From contig JAGHQL010000052.1 in assembly GCA_020080175.1 (NCBI GenBank), positions 1-64,000 on the forward strand: a DNA stretch of 64,000 nucleotides, written 5' to 3'. The position numbers and the translations under genes were made by a program. The notes beneath the pieces were generated by a model. That model saw only the letters and a program-made list of their open reading frames with translations. It ran no database searches and was not told the DNA's origin. The stretch is from Glutinoglossum americanum. Taxonomy: Eukaryota > Ascomycota > Geoglossomycetes > Geoglossales > Geoglossaceae. The number at the start of each line of letters is the position of its first letter. Position 1 is the stretch's first letter. Positions 11,655 to 23,800 of this stretch are shown piece by piece.

Positions 11655-12868
11655 ATGGATTGGGAGAACATCTGCTTCAATGCGGGTGCGTTCGTGGCGG
11701 GCTTGTTCATCTTGGAGTCGGGCGCGGACCGCTTCGTCGACCATACGGCCATAGTCGCACGTCGTCTCAAGGTTTCTCCAACGCTGATTGCTCTGCTCAC
11801 TGCAGGTGCAGAATGGGAGGAGGTGCGCTTGGTTCCCGTAGCTAACCACTCCAATGCTTTTTCTAATGTGTGCATAAACCTCAGCTCGCTGTTGTCATTG
11901 CTGCTATTTCTCAACGCCGGTCATCCCTCGCCCTAGGCAACATCCTCGGATCCTCAGTCTCGAACATCCTAGGGGCATTCTCCTTGGGTCTAATATTCCA
12001 CCCCGGCATCGTGGTTTTTGACCGCAGTTCCAAGATATATTCCGCTGTCGTTCTGATCTTCACGACGCTTTTGGTCGGGGTCTTGGCGCTCGGGGCGCTG
12101 GGTAGGGTTATCGGGGGGATACTTGTTACGCTTTTCGTGGGTTATGTCGCCTCGGTTAGCTATGGCATCTACAAAGACATACTAGCGGTACCGGAGGATT
12201 CGGATTCAGATTCGGATTCGGATTCGGATGATGAGAGTGGGAGCGAGAGTGATGACGATGGTGAGGGCTATGACGAGGAGAAGCTAAATAAAAGTGGACA
12301 CGAGGGCAGCGATGATGGGATGAGCGAGGAGCCAGGTTCTCATGAAAGTGTACCATTGACTACTGATGGAAAGTCTTCTAAGTCTCCTACACTTCGTAAG
12401 GGACGACCAGCCCGTTCTCTACCCTATCATATCTGTCAACTCATAATTGGTTTCCTGTTGCTTTCACTATCTGGCTTCATCCTTTCTCACAGCGTGTCTG
12501 CCATTGCTGATGCATTCAAGCTGTCTAACACTCTTCTTGGTATGACTATCCTTTCTATTGCTACCACCTTGCCGGAGAAATTTATCGCTATTGTTAGCGG
12601 TGCACGCGGGCACGATGGTATTGTTGTCGCGAACACAGCTGGCAGCAACGTCTTCCTTCTAACGTTGTGCTCTGGTATATTGTTCTTATCTGGGAATCTA
12701 GAACACCTGAGAGGTTCCGTGACAGCTTTCGAGTTAGCCGTCACGTGGGTTTCATCCTTACTTTTCTTCTTGGCTGTTTTCTTCGGATCGAGCCGTTGGG
12801 TTGGTATAGCGCTCTTTTCATTCTATATGGCTTTCATAATTCTCGATTTAGCAATGAATAGAAGGTAG
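11655..12868 (+). CDS. Na+/Ca2+-exchanger-type cation antiporter
   Basis: Membrane cation exchanger of the CaCA superfamily with two Na_Ca_ex halves. There are two exons, 11655-11822 and 11885-12868, with a 62-nt intron (GTGCGC...CCTCAG), giving 383 residues. The first alpha repeat follows AGAEWEELAVV with SLALGNILGSSVSNILGAF. The second contains TTLPEKFIAIVSGARGHDG and VVANTAGSNVFLLTL. The two halves are joined by a very acidic hydrophilic loop, residues about 165-240, opening with the run DSDSDSDSDSDDESGSES. Hydrophobic segments flank both halves. In this superfamily such a loop is cytosolic and can bind or sense Ca2+; that role here is inference. The first repeat has Glu-rich AEWEE in place of the usual GTSxPE motif, which also occurs in other fungal members as far as I recall. 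The ion specificity and membrane are not visible. Confidence 0.88.
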
Positions 12869-13527
12869 AGGAGTCTAAGATGATAGACCTATGATAATCT
12901 TAATTGTACGCGGCGCTAGCGAGGGATGTGTCTAGCAACCACGAAATCTAATTTTGATGGTGACGTGTGTCACTATGTTATGTACCACCACCGGATTAGT
13001 TGAGCCGGGAGATGCTTGTAGACACAACAGATTAAGGATACTACAGTGGGAGGCGGAAAGCTTGAACACCCCATCAACATGCCTCATCCACCAATTCGGC
13101 GACGCAAAAAAGGGCCTGATTTATCACCTCCTATTACGAGCTAACTTAGGCGTGAAATTACTACCCTTAAGGGCTGCATGCCTGCAGATACGCTTAGGAC
13201 TTAGGGATTAGCGACAGTCACAACCAGTCCTAGCTTAGGCACTTACTTAACTGAGCTTTAAAACAGCTATCCACTATGGCTTTCTCATAGCCCTTCGTAC
13301 GGCACACATTTGATACTAAACATGGAGAGAAGGAAAGGGTATGGGAGCCTTCTAATGGGACGGTCTTTTCTCAATAACTTTCTGATGACTTGGCCTTCTG
13401 TCAACAGTATCTCCTATTGCGCTCAGTGGTATGCACATATGCCGTGCGTCCTAGAAAAGAACACCAAAGTTCTTGCAAGTGAACTTTCTAAGCCAGTTAC
13501 ACATAAACTCCACCTAGAGCCTAGACT
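12869..13527. other. Intergenic between convergent genes
   Basis: No domain-bearing frame. Short frames at 12954-13211 and 13310-13531 have no recognisable content. Confidence 0.4.
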
Positions 13528-14516
13528 TTAGTCCACTCTTAGAAGAACAAAATCTTCTGCCTTCCCCATCCCATGATCACGTTCTGGATCACCCTCCAGG
13601 TATGCCTCCCTATCAGCGGTTCCCATATCGCTCAAAAACTTGATTGCAATTGCTGCCGCTGCGACGCCCCGTACAGCCGTTTCGACTGGAAACGCTCCAT
13701 ATCCTCCCATCGCTGCGCTCTGTAGGTACGAGAAGATGTGGCGGGCCGGCACTTCGCCGATCATGGCTTGAGCCAAGGTGGCCGGAGATCCTGTCCGAAA
13801 TGTCAGCAAAACCCCACCGCATCTCTATGGAAAATTAAAAAAGAATATATAGTACCAGCAATCGGACCCTTGGATGCGAACCCCAATAGCCCCAAAAGCG
13901 GCCCCGAAACGACAGACGGATAGAAAAATACAACGCCGCCAACGAGATAAAAAGCGGCATCGGCGGGGTGCTCCTTGATCCAATCTTGCAGCTCGGAGGG
14001 GAGTTTACTCCATTCCACGAGGATCACTTGGCCTTTGATGTGCTCGAGTATCTCAAGGAGCTTCTTGAGGATGGTTTCCCATTCCACCTGGGAAAGTTGG
14101 GACTTGGCTTCGTCAAGAACGTCTCTGCATCTATCTAGAAGACTTTGCCAGTCGACGTCCACAATTTGAGCTCCGGCTTGATTGACGGCGTCGACACCTT
14201 TCTGGTGGAGACCTTGCCAGTTGGCTTCTGCGACTTGAGATCCGGCTTGGTTGATGGCATCGACGCCTTTCTGATGAAGACCTTGCCAGTCGACTTCGAC
14301 TACGCGATCCTTGATGCTGCTGATAGCTTCGGTTCCTTTTCGAGCAATGTCCTTCAAATCTAGCTCAAGAGCTCGTGATTTGGAGGGATGGGGCATGGTC
14401 ACTATGACCGCGAGCATAATGATTTCGGCTTTCATACTGGAGATTCGATGGTTCCTTCTAGATAGTCTTAGAGGGAAGTAAGTATCATGGCCAAATTCGC
14501 ACTTTTTACCCCGCAC
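13528..14516 (-). CDS. IFI6/ISG12-type (Ifi-6-16) protein with Trp repeats
   Basis: Two exons, 14516-13856 and 13790-13528, joined across a 65-nt intron (GTACTA...GGACAG), give up to 307 residues. The C-terminal third is a small glycine/alanine-rich hydrophobic domain typical of Ifi-6-16 (ISG12) proteins: VGGVVFFYPSVVSGPLLGLL, then SPATLAQAMIGEVPARHIFS and YLQSAAMGGYG. The domain is known from animal interferon-induced mitochondrial membrane proteins and also occurs in fungi. In front of it are about five units of 23 residues, four of them starting with Trp (WQGLHQKGVDA, WQGLHQKGVDAVNQAG, WQSLLDRC, WETILKKL). They look like amphipathic helices that could lie on a membrane. Met28 (MKAEIIMLAVIVTM), coded from 14435, begins a possible signal or anchor and may be the true start. 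Membrane association and a cell-death role are inferred from the animal family only. Confidence 0.78.
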
Positions 14517-15382
14517 CAGCTGATAGGCTAGTCAGCTTAGCGACCGGTTTGGTTAATGAGAGGCCATACGCTCAGATAAAATGCAGACCTATTAGAATGC
14601 ACCTACGATTGAGGGCCCGCATCACCTTAAGTTCTGCCAAGATGCGAAGGAATTGAGGCTGTTTGAGCCGCCTGCTTTAATAAACGTTTATATCATCACT
14701 TGCAGGAACCAACATCGCGTAGCCCACCCCCGCCCATCTGCTGCGTTGATTGGTTAGCGAGTTCTCTGGAAGCGCGATCACAACGGCGAGGTTGTCTTCA
14801 CCCGGAACGCACACGCCCCTCATCAACCGATATTGATAACAGCCTTTGAAATGCTCATGACCATGAAGTCTGCCGATATCTCAGCAAGTTCTCCTTCGGA
14901 CGGGCGACTCTAAGGATGCTGCTGTCTTCCAGGTTCTACGAGCGCCTGTAACTGCGCGCAACGCGTAATGCAATTGCAGACGCCTCGTAGTACGGGCTCC
15001 GCCCTCCCGGAAAGGTTTCTCCTAATTGGGCATCAGAAAAACGGTTGACCCGTGACACGAATACTGGTGTTGGCTGGGGTTGTGGTTGACTGCATTTTTC
15101 AGCCTTCCAACGTAGTGTTTGGATCCTTGATACCAGACTCTAAATTGGCGCGGGCCGATAGTGAGGATATCCTCATTGGCCATCGGTTCAAAGAATATCA
15201 CCCTTGCATGATGGCAGCCTTCCAGAGCGCCTCGCAATCAGCCAGGCCGGGTGGGACGGTTCTGCCTCGCTTGGTGCGACCGACACCCCAGGGTTATATC
15301 TAGACTATAAGCCGTAGTGTCTGCTCTGTGGTAACCCCACCTATCCGTTGCGTCGTCTTGAGCTTAGCACCATTTACCAATA
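14517..15382. other. Divergent intergenic region
   Basis: This separates the Ifi-6-16-type gene (minus) from the STAND-N-like gene (plus) and should contain both promoters. No repeats or coding domains seen. Confidence 0.4.
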
Positions 15383-18034
15383 ATGGCAGAGATCGGATTG
15401 GTTGCTAGCGTGATGGGAATCGCTGCATTCGGGGCGAAGCTTTCCATGACGCTTTTGGAGATGGGTGAGACGGTCACCATGGCCCGCGAGCAGATGAACG
15501 CCATTGCGAACGACATTTTGATTTTCTCGTCAGTGCTAAAACAGCTTGGCTGTGCGCTGGAGGTGAACAAAGCATTGTGTTCTGATGAACTAGGCGGGAC
15601 TTGTACAGCCATTCTCACGAGATGTGAGAGAGTTTTTAAGGATATTGATGCGGCTGTGAAGGCACGAAAATCCGAGATTAGAGTCGGCACCCGGATAAAA
15701 TGGCTATTCGATAAACCCGGAATTCGAGAGCTATGTGCGACTCTAGATTCATTGAATATGACGTTGATGCTCATCATACAAACCGTCAGCCTAGCGAAGA
15801 ATATGAGCCAAGTGTCGAAGGAGGAGTGAGTGCTCCCCGGGCCTCGCTAAACGCAAACTAAGCCTGGGACTACCTAGAAACAGCCCCTACATCCAGGCAA
15901 AAGAGAGACTTGCACAGATCGCGAAGGTCCGGGAAGAGGAGTTTTTTCTCCGAACCTTAGTTGTTGCAAGCTACATCGCCATAAAGGCCCTCCGGGCCAC
16001 CGAAGGAACACCGGCAAGCGCAAGCAGTCAGGCTGCCTCCTCAGACCCGTCAAGCCCTCCGAGCCCCTTCGATCGCCGACCAGTACCGCAACCCAGGTTC
16101 TCGAGATCCGCGACAATCGTACCATCACCACAAGAGCCGCTTCCAACATCAGCGTACCTACTTCGGTTAGTCCCGTATAGTTCCATACACAATTCCGGAA
16201 CAAACCCTCAGAACCCCTACGATCGAGCGACATCTAGGGGCGAAGCAGCAGAGACCGTTAAGTCATTACTCGATAGCTGGACTACCATAGAGGTTGAAAC
16301 TACCTTGAGCCTTTTAGAAGACACCAACAAGCACAAACCAGAGTTGTCGGATTCTGGCGACCCCGGGGCAAGTCGTAGGGATAGAGCGGACACAGGACCC
16401 AAACATGTTAGAAATGCAGAGGGAGCTCAAGAGCCCTTGCGAGCGCACTCTGCTTCAACTCCGAACAACATGCCCGAGGGCCTCCTTCGACAGGCAAACG
16501 CCCAAAGTACTCAATATGCTGATATGCCGCCTCAGTACCCTCCAAGCCCCTCGGTGTATCCTGGCTACGGCGTCTCGCCATACCCAATGACCTTTGGCTA
16601 TAGCGGGCCTCCAATCCCTATGGGTGGGCCTCCTCCACCTCTACCTCCAACTGTGGGAGTTTTCAAGGCCTGGATAGCGGGAAGAGAACCGGAGTACGGA
16701 CACGGGTCAATATACCCTGTCCCCAATAATTACTTGTCTAGTCTAGAGAGGGGAGGCGGTGCCGTGCTTTGGATGCAGGGGAGTGAGACCGAGTTGATTT
16801 ATTATACGGGCCCTCGGGCTTTCTTCCAAGTGGAGCTTCTTCCTCCGGTAATGAAGTCGGACGGTGATGTCGGCTTGAGGTTTACCGGCATCAACGGCGA
16901 GTTCGTGGAGCAAGAGGTACTCCAGCTCTTCAAGTACCCATATGAACTTGGTGAATCTGGTCTCTACACTATCAGACAGACATTGAGCTATGTCAGTCAG
17001 CCCCTTGGCGTTACCCATTCCCCCCGGCTGTGCGGCACTAATTACTAACTTTTGGGACCGCCTTGTAGGAGGAGGTTAGAGAGATAGCAATGCTGTCATG
17101 TCGGGTCGTCCAACGGCGTCTCCAAGTGCGATCGCAGCACCTAATGGCATCTAGGGTGACGAAATCCCCTACCATCTCCAATTCAGCCACTATCATACGG
17201 TCAACAGAGTTGGCCGTAGATACAGGGGATGCACCACCGCTTACGGCACCACCCCCTCATTCATCCCTGGGCCATCCAGTCTCTTCAGGTATACCCTTGC
17301 ACAGCCACGAGATGGGAAGCCCGCCCAGTACTAGTTCGCAGAGACGTAGCGATATATCACCCCATACAACACCACCACCCCCTCCCTCACTTCTCAACCG
17401 CCCAGTCTCCTCAAGTAGCGCACCCTTCCATAGCGACGAGATGGGGAGCTCGCCTAGTACTACTTCGCGTAGGCATAACGGCGGGTCGAAAGTGAGGACT
17501 GACCCACTGATATCGACGTCCAATCAACCCACCAGCGGTAAAGGCAGAAACCCAGCGGACATCGATAGACTAGGTACCCTTAAAAGGGGCACCGTGAGAG
17601 GCGGGAAAGAGAGTACCAGCACCCCACATGGGGGTTGGCAGCCCTCCAGTGAGGGGAGCGAGGACGAGAAACCCAGACGGCCCAAGCCTCGACAAAAACA
17701 CACATATAGCAACACCACGATCTCCCCCATCAACGCCCATCTACTGAACTCACCAAGCCGTGCAGGATACCCAGACCAACATTCTGACGACCCTCCACCA
17801 CTCCCCGAGGACTCCGAACCGAAACCCCACACCACCATCCCCACCAATGGCCTCACCCTCCGCCGTCGCCGCCACAGCACCAACGCACCCTCGCTCTCCT
17901 CCGTAAGGTCATCCACCAGCTCCAGGCGCAGACGTAAAAGCTCGGCGGATGAACGGGAAAGCGACCGGCGGTCTCCGGGATTTGGATTAGGAGGGCTGAG
18001 CGAGTATTTTACGGGTAGAAGTGGGATGGATTGA
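15383..18034 (+). CDS. STAND-like N-terminal domain protein with long disordered tail
   Basis: Three exons, 15383-15825, 15878-16991 and 17069-18034, with introns of 52 nt (GTGAGT...CCTAG) and 77 nt (GTCAGT...TTGTAG), give 840 residues. The first 145 residues resemble the helical N-terminus that precedes many fungal STAND proteins: MAEIGLVASVMGIAAFGAKL, then a TLLEMGETV and FSSVLKQLG pattern. Further on are a proline/tyrosine-rich stretch (YPPSPSVYPGYGVSPYP, PPPPLPP) and a compact, conserved-looking block at about 430-560 (FKAWIAGREPEYGHGS, AVLWMQGSETELIYY, LSYEEVREIAMLSCRVVQRR). The last 300 residues are Ser/Pro/Arg-rich and probably disordered, with basic patches such as SRRRRKSS. There is no NTPase or repeat domain. 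I do not recognise the middle block. It may be a signalling adaptor; function unknown. Confidence 0.75.
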
Positions 18035-19074
18035 AAGTGAGGAGCGAGTTTGAAGCTAGGCATGCGGGACTTGTCTGTCTGAGCCCCAAGCCCAGAGGTT
18101 CGGGTTACGATAAAACATACCAACATAAGGCTACACGAGGTAAACCTAACTGCCGCATGACTGGACTTAGAGGCTGGGACATGACTGACACCCCTGGAAG
18201 ATCTCGGGGGGGAGCTAGTACTTTTGGAGGCCGGGAGGAGAGTAAAATAATAGCTACTGTGAATGGCGGTTGCAGTATGCTATTCCAGTCGACGAACGAG
18301 TCCACCCCACTTGAATCTAACACACTGGCCAACGGACTTCCCTAGGACGTGGACGCATACACCAACCTTCCCCACAAACGTCTGAAACAGGGACCGGAAA
18401 ATCGCCACCCCAGCCCTGACCCGGAAAGACGTCCCAAGAGGATTTTTTCCAGGCTGGGCACAGGTCTAGCAGAAAAGGCTGTTTATCGCAGATCAAATAG
18501 CTCCAGGTGAGGTGCTATCTCCGCCCCAGGTCACACCGCATGGATCCGCCAGCGGAAGAGGACTCTCGAGAAGCTAGACATAGAGATCCATGGTCCGGGG
18601 TTGGGTTCCACTTGGAATTTGGGTTCTGTTCATATGCTGCGGAAGATCTACGAGACACTGCCATACCCTAGACTCACAAATGGAAGAGTGTAGGCATAAC
18701 TCTCAGATTCGCACAGGTAGGGAACAACTTGCTCGAATTGAATATAACAAACGAAGGAACCAACTGACTTGTATAGAGAGCAGCTGTAGCCTTGCTGCAA
18801 TGCGGCCGTAAGGCCTTCGGCCTATACTCAGGCTACCATCACCCGCGAGCCTAGTCGCCACTCCAACAAGCGAGCCACTTCGCGATCAGGTTTTCTCGAT
18901 CTCAGGCATCCCCAACCCAGTGCACCTATCGGCAAGCAAACCGACTCTGCAGTAGCGAAATGGCCTAGCTATTACCCAATATCTCTTTCGAAAAAGGGTG
19001 TGTATAGGGGTCCTATTTTGGAGAGGCTCGTACTCTAATATCCGGCGAAAGTAATGCTAGCTCGGTGTAACTGC
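18035..19074. other. Intergenic, no gene seen
   Basis: No recognisable domain. It borders the mariner relic on the right and may include untranscribed remnants of it, but I could not identify terminal inverted repeats. Confidence 0.35.
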
Positions 19075-19700
19075 CGATCATGATTTTCAATGCTGCTTTA
19101 TTTACACTAAAACCGAGTATGCCCCCCTTCTGCATCTATAACTGCTTGACAACGCTCTTGCAACTTTTCCTTGCTTAGAAGTGTTGCGCGGAGAAGCCGC
19201 AGGAACCACTACAAGGCAACCACACCTCGCAGGGAGGTTCTGGTATGCGCAAGGACCTGTATCCTATCTTATGCTATCAGTAGCTAGCAAGTTCTTGAAG
19301 CGCGGCGGACCTTCAAGATAGTTCGCCCGTTGACAAATCGACATCGCCGCCATAGTGGCAATGCATACCGGTTGCCTATAAAAGGCGCCTCGATCTCTAC
19401 GTTGTAGCTAAGTAGTGGCAACTAGTTAATCTAATCTATTCTATTTAAACGACCCAATTCTCCACAAGAAGTTCCTGAGTTTTTTCCTCCGATATTGCCT
19501 CCCATGCCTCAACAGCTATTCGTAGCCGATTATATAATAGTTTTTCATCCAATTCCAAAGCGTCTCGATAGGATTAAGATCAGGGGGATGAGGCCAAAAA
19601 ATCGGAATAATCCCTCTTTCTTCCAGCTCTCGTTGAGTTTGTCGTGCTGAACGTCCTGATGCTCCATCTTGCATCACTTCTAAATCGGGATGCGATCATG
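19075..19700 (-). mobile_element. Tc1/mariner (DDE_3) transposase relic
   Basis: Read on the minus strand, 19700-19500 encodes the C-terminal half of a Tc1/mariner transposase. It shows a second catalytic Asp in LEVMQDGASG and the third in IPIFWPHPPDLNPIETLWNW. After a change of frame comes RIAVEAWEAISEE. The family-typical end, RCQAVIDAEGGHTRF, appears only at about 19170-19110. Roughly 240 bases at about 19195-19437 lie between the two pieces and have no transposase similarity, so the gene is probably split by an insertion or rearranged. The N-terminal DNA-binding part and the first catalytic Asp were not found. This is a dead fragment of a cut-and-paste DNA transposon. Confidence 0.75.
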
Positions 19701-20817
19701 TCCAACTAGAGAGAATATATGAGTGATCTTAACCGCAATAATTCAAGAGAATTTAGGGAATTTTCGTATGCTCGGCAGAGTCTTTTCCCACACACCACTT
19801 TGTCCCCAATCCCACTCTCACGATATAATTGAATGGAATTGGTTCATACCCAAGACTCCCCCTGCTCTTGTTATGGTTGGCCATCACTCAATAGAAAATA
19901 TGAACTTAACGCGCTGCATCTCCAAGTAGTAAAGCTAGATGAGATGTGAAATGGCGTCATATTGAGGGGTTCGCGACATGGAAAGGGTGCTGGTATTGCC
20001 ATAAGGGAGGAATGGTAGCACCACAGGATCTTTTTTGTAACGGCACAGGGTCGTTTCGGTACTGGCACAGGATAATAGCTCTACTGCCGAGATAGAGGGC
20101 TTCTAGAACCCCCCCCGATCTACTTTCGTGCGTTTGTTAGAGAATTCCATAGGTAATATGAGAACTTGGATTTCAGCCCTTGTTCAAGATGAGTGGCGTT
20201 GCTAATTCTCGTCTCAATCAACCGGTCGATAATAGGGAGGAGGAGCCGGCAACCGCCGCTTTAAGCATATCTTGAGAATGCGTTACTCCGCACTGTGCTT
20301 CAAAGCGGCGATGTCTCATTTTCAATGATGTAAGTGGCTAAATTGCATTGAGTGGAGATGGTTACTTGCCATAATTAAATTACTGAGGATACTAGCACAC
20401 GCCATGTGGCCACGCTTCATAACCGATGTGGGGCATTCGAGTAACTAACCCAAAATTTAAAAGGTGTCCCTTGAGGCTACGGGTTCGAAGGCCTGACACT
20501 TACTCCGCCACTACAAGGCTGAAGATGCCTTGCTCAGCCACAACGTCAAGGCCCAGTGAGCCGAGACACTTATCCCAAGGCTGATCATTCTTCGTTTCCA
20601 CTCTCCATCACTTGAAAAGTTCTGAAGCGGCAAACGTGGCCACCGCTTTTACCCTCTTTATACATACGACCCTATTAGTGGTGGTGCTATTCATTTCACA
20701 ACTATCACGAAGGGTGAGGTAGCCCATCGCCCCGGACGGTGGGTGAACTGAATGACCGCAGTCTCTGATAGGCTAAAGCTCAACCACAGCATAATTAAGC
20801 CATGTCTCTACAGTCAG
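19701..20817. other. Intergenic, probable repeat debris
   Basis: This should include the missing 5' half of the transposase if it survived, but I could not recognise it. No gene seen. The right end borders the NACHT gene. Confidence 0.35.
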
Positions 20818-23800
20818 ATGAGTATGTCATGTACCGATTCGACTGATAGCAATCGAAGCTCAAAGATCTTGTTGACCATACGTTAGGATTGACTGTGAAC
20901 CATCGAACATATTCGCAGTCGCATTCGAAACGTTCCGCGGCTCGTTCTCGGGAGATGAGGGAAGCGATTTTACGAACTTCCCTAACGCGGAGTCCATGCT
21001 TGAGAGCATCTCGCGACAAGTTACTGAACACCCTGTTCACCGAAGCCGCTTGACGACATGCTGCAGGAAAATCTCCAGCCTCGCAGACACGCTTACCCCG
21101 TTCTTTGAGATTGTCGGTATCTTCGTTCAAACCAATCCTAAATACGCAGGTTTGGTTTGGGGGGCCATGCGTCTGGTCTTCCAAGTAAGTATCCTGCTGT
21201 GGACTGGTGTCCCTTTTCGCCATCAGCTGACCAATATCAGCTTGGTAGCAATTATATCAGCTTTCTCGAAAAGCTAAGTGATATGTTTGAGAAAATGTCA
21301 GTGACCCTACCGGTCTACGAAGAGTATATAAGGACTCTGAAAGCAAGGGCCTTGAGCCGAGGGCAACCAGTCTCCAGGCGCCTCCTTAAAGCTCTAGCCT
21401 ATGTATACTCTGATATAATCCAGTTTTGCCAATATGCATGCAACCTATTTACGAAACGGAAAGGTATATTTCAGCTATCCCGGAGGTAGTTATGACAATA
21501 CAAGATTCGCTAACCCTGAGGTCTCAGGAATACGCCTCAAAGCCGGATTCATCAATGCTCTGATTTGGGCTCCCTTTGACCTGCGATTTTCCCGCTTGAT
21601 AACTCGATTTCAGGACCACGCCAAATTATTTGGGCTTGAGATGAACCTCGCTTCAACCAACGAGGCGCTTAGATTCTACCAGACTTTCGATGAAGTCATG
21701 CGCAGGGGCGAAGATAGAAAACAACATCGGAATTCTAAGGATCAGGAGGCAGAAAGGATGATCATTGGGAAGTGGACAAGTGCGATTTCATACTGCGAGT
21801 GATAAACTAACTTTGGGAGTTAGATGGCTGTATTTTCGACCTTACGCGGTGGATCGATCCACCAATGTGGATTGAACCTTTCGAACATGCCCAAAGACAA
21901 CGGGCACCAAATACCGGACAGTGGATCATTGATGTGTCTACCTATAAACAGTGGAGAGCCTTTACAGACCTCAGAGGCCAATCTTTTGGGGAAAAGGTTC
22001 TACTTATCCAAGGTACGTATTTCTGCCTTGCACGTAAGCAGAACGCAAAACCCGTCATTATTTTCACTCCTGAAAAGAATCTAATTTGTTCATTTTTGGT
22101 TGAAATCTCTTCGAGTGTTATATTTCTGCATCTGGGGCTTGTTTAAATAAATCTCGCAAATTAGGGTTACTGATGACATGATTTTGTTCAGGAAAACCGG
22201 GATATGGCAAAACAACCCTTTGCAGCAACATCATTGAGGATTTGCGAAATGTCACACTAGTGGATAATTCTGCCTCGCACCAGCTGGTTCCTGTGAATGT
22301 AGTATTCTACTTCTTCGAGAAGCAACGTAAAAGGAGTAATCATGCAGGAGAAGCGCTCCGAGCCATCCTTGCACAGTTGCTGCACCTTCACCGGCACGAC
22401 ACGCAACTCATTGACATTGCTTCAGTCATTTGGGAGAGGGACAATACTGGACAATCCATAGCTAGCCTTAGTGAGGTATCTTCGGTGCTCCATCTTGTTT
22501 TGCGGCGGGTAGGACGTATCGCTCTTGTCTTCGACGGTATTGACGAATGCGCCGACAAGGAAGCATTTCTTAAAGACCTCTATGATATCACCAATGGAGC
22601 AGATTATTGTTTCATCCTGCTATCCGGCAGGCCAACCGTTACCTTACCCCAGTTCTTCGGCAGCGGCAGTTCTCTAATCGACCTAGCAGCCTCGCAAAAC
22701 CTCCGGGACATCGAATGCTATCTCAAGCCCAAATTCAGAGAATTATTAGACTCGGGAGCACTAACGGCAACACGCGGTGGAGATCTCGAGGAAATTGTGC
22801 AGAGGGTCTCGAGTCGAGCGAATGGGATGTTTCTATGGGCCACGCTTCTTGTTGAGTACCTTCAATCTCCAGCGCTCACAATTCGTCAGAGGCAGGATGC
22901 TATTGAGAATCTCAATCGCTTAGAAGGCCTCGATGCGCTGTACGGAGCAATACTACAGACCCTACAGCTTCGCTTTCCGATGAAGGCGAGGTTGAATATC
23001 CGGCGAGCCTTTCAATGGGTTGCACGAGCCTGCCGGCCACTGCATATCAACGAGTTACAAACTGTAATAGCCATACCTCTCTGCGGCCCATTAGAGGCGG
23101 ACTTTGTGATCCCGAATTTTAAAAAGTCATTGGGACCGATGTCTGGGGCTTTGTTGGAAGTTTCAACAGATCAGACAGTCCGGTTTATCCATCTATCAGT
23201 TGTCGAGTATCTCTCTGGGTCCGCTGGAGTCGATGAATTCTCTAAAAGGCTCGACTTCGGGTTCGATCCAGCGTTCTCAGACCGTTACCTTGCGATATGC
23301 TGTTTATCCTACCTCTGCCACACCATCCCTGCTGAACCCTTGAGTGGTTGTGCTCAGGTAACTCCAAGCCCTGATGACCAGGAGATTAGATTCCCTATTC
23401 TACAGTATATAACCCAATACTGGAGCCACCATTTATTCAGCTGCCTCAGCTGCCTTTCAGAGGATAATACACCACACTCGATAGACGGCTCTTTGCAGCA
23501 ACTTACCGAACTTGCGGCAGCTTTTCTTTTTGATAAGCGTAAGGTCACGGTCTGGATTGAGGCATCATGGCTCTTCCTCCACCCACCCAGTATCGAGCTG
23601 CCGGTCGAGAAGCTACATTCTTTATGCAGGTTCGGCGTACTGTCGCCGTCAGAAGGCAAACTACTTTCCAAAGCCTTCTCACATCTCGAACGTTGGTCAG
23701 CGGATCTTAAAGAGCTCAACAACTCTTGGGGCAACATATTGAAGGTTACCCCAAATGAGATCTGGGAACCGAGTATATCCACATTTACGAAATCGGATTT

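Noticed and set aside
20795-21223. 142-residue minus-strand open frame
   Set aside because: Antisense to the DUF7708 part of the NACHT gene, which carries the recognised motifs.
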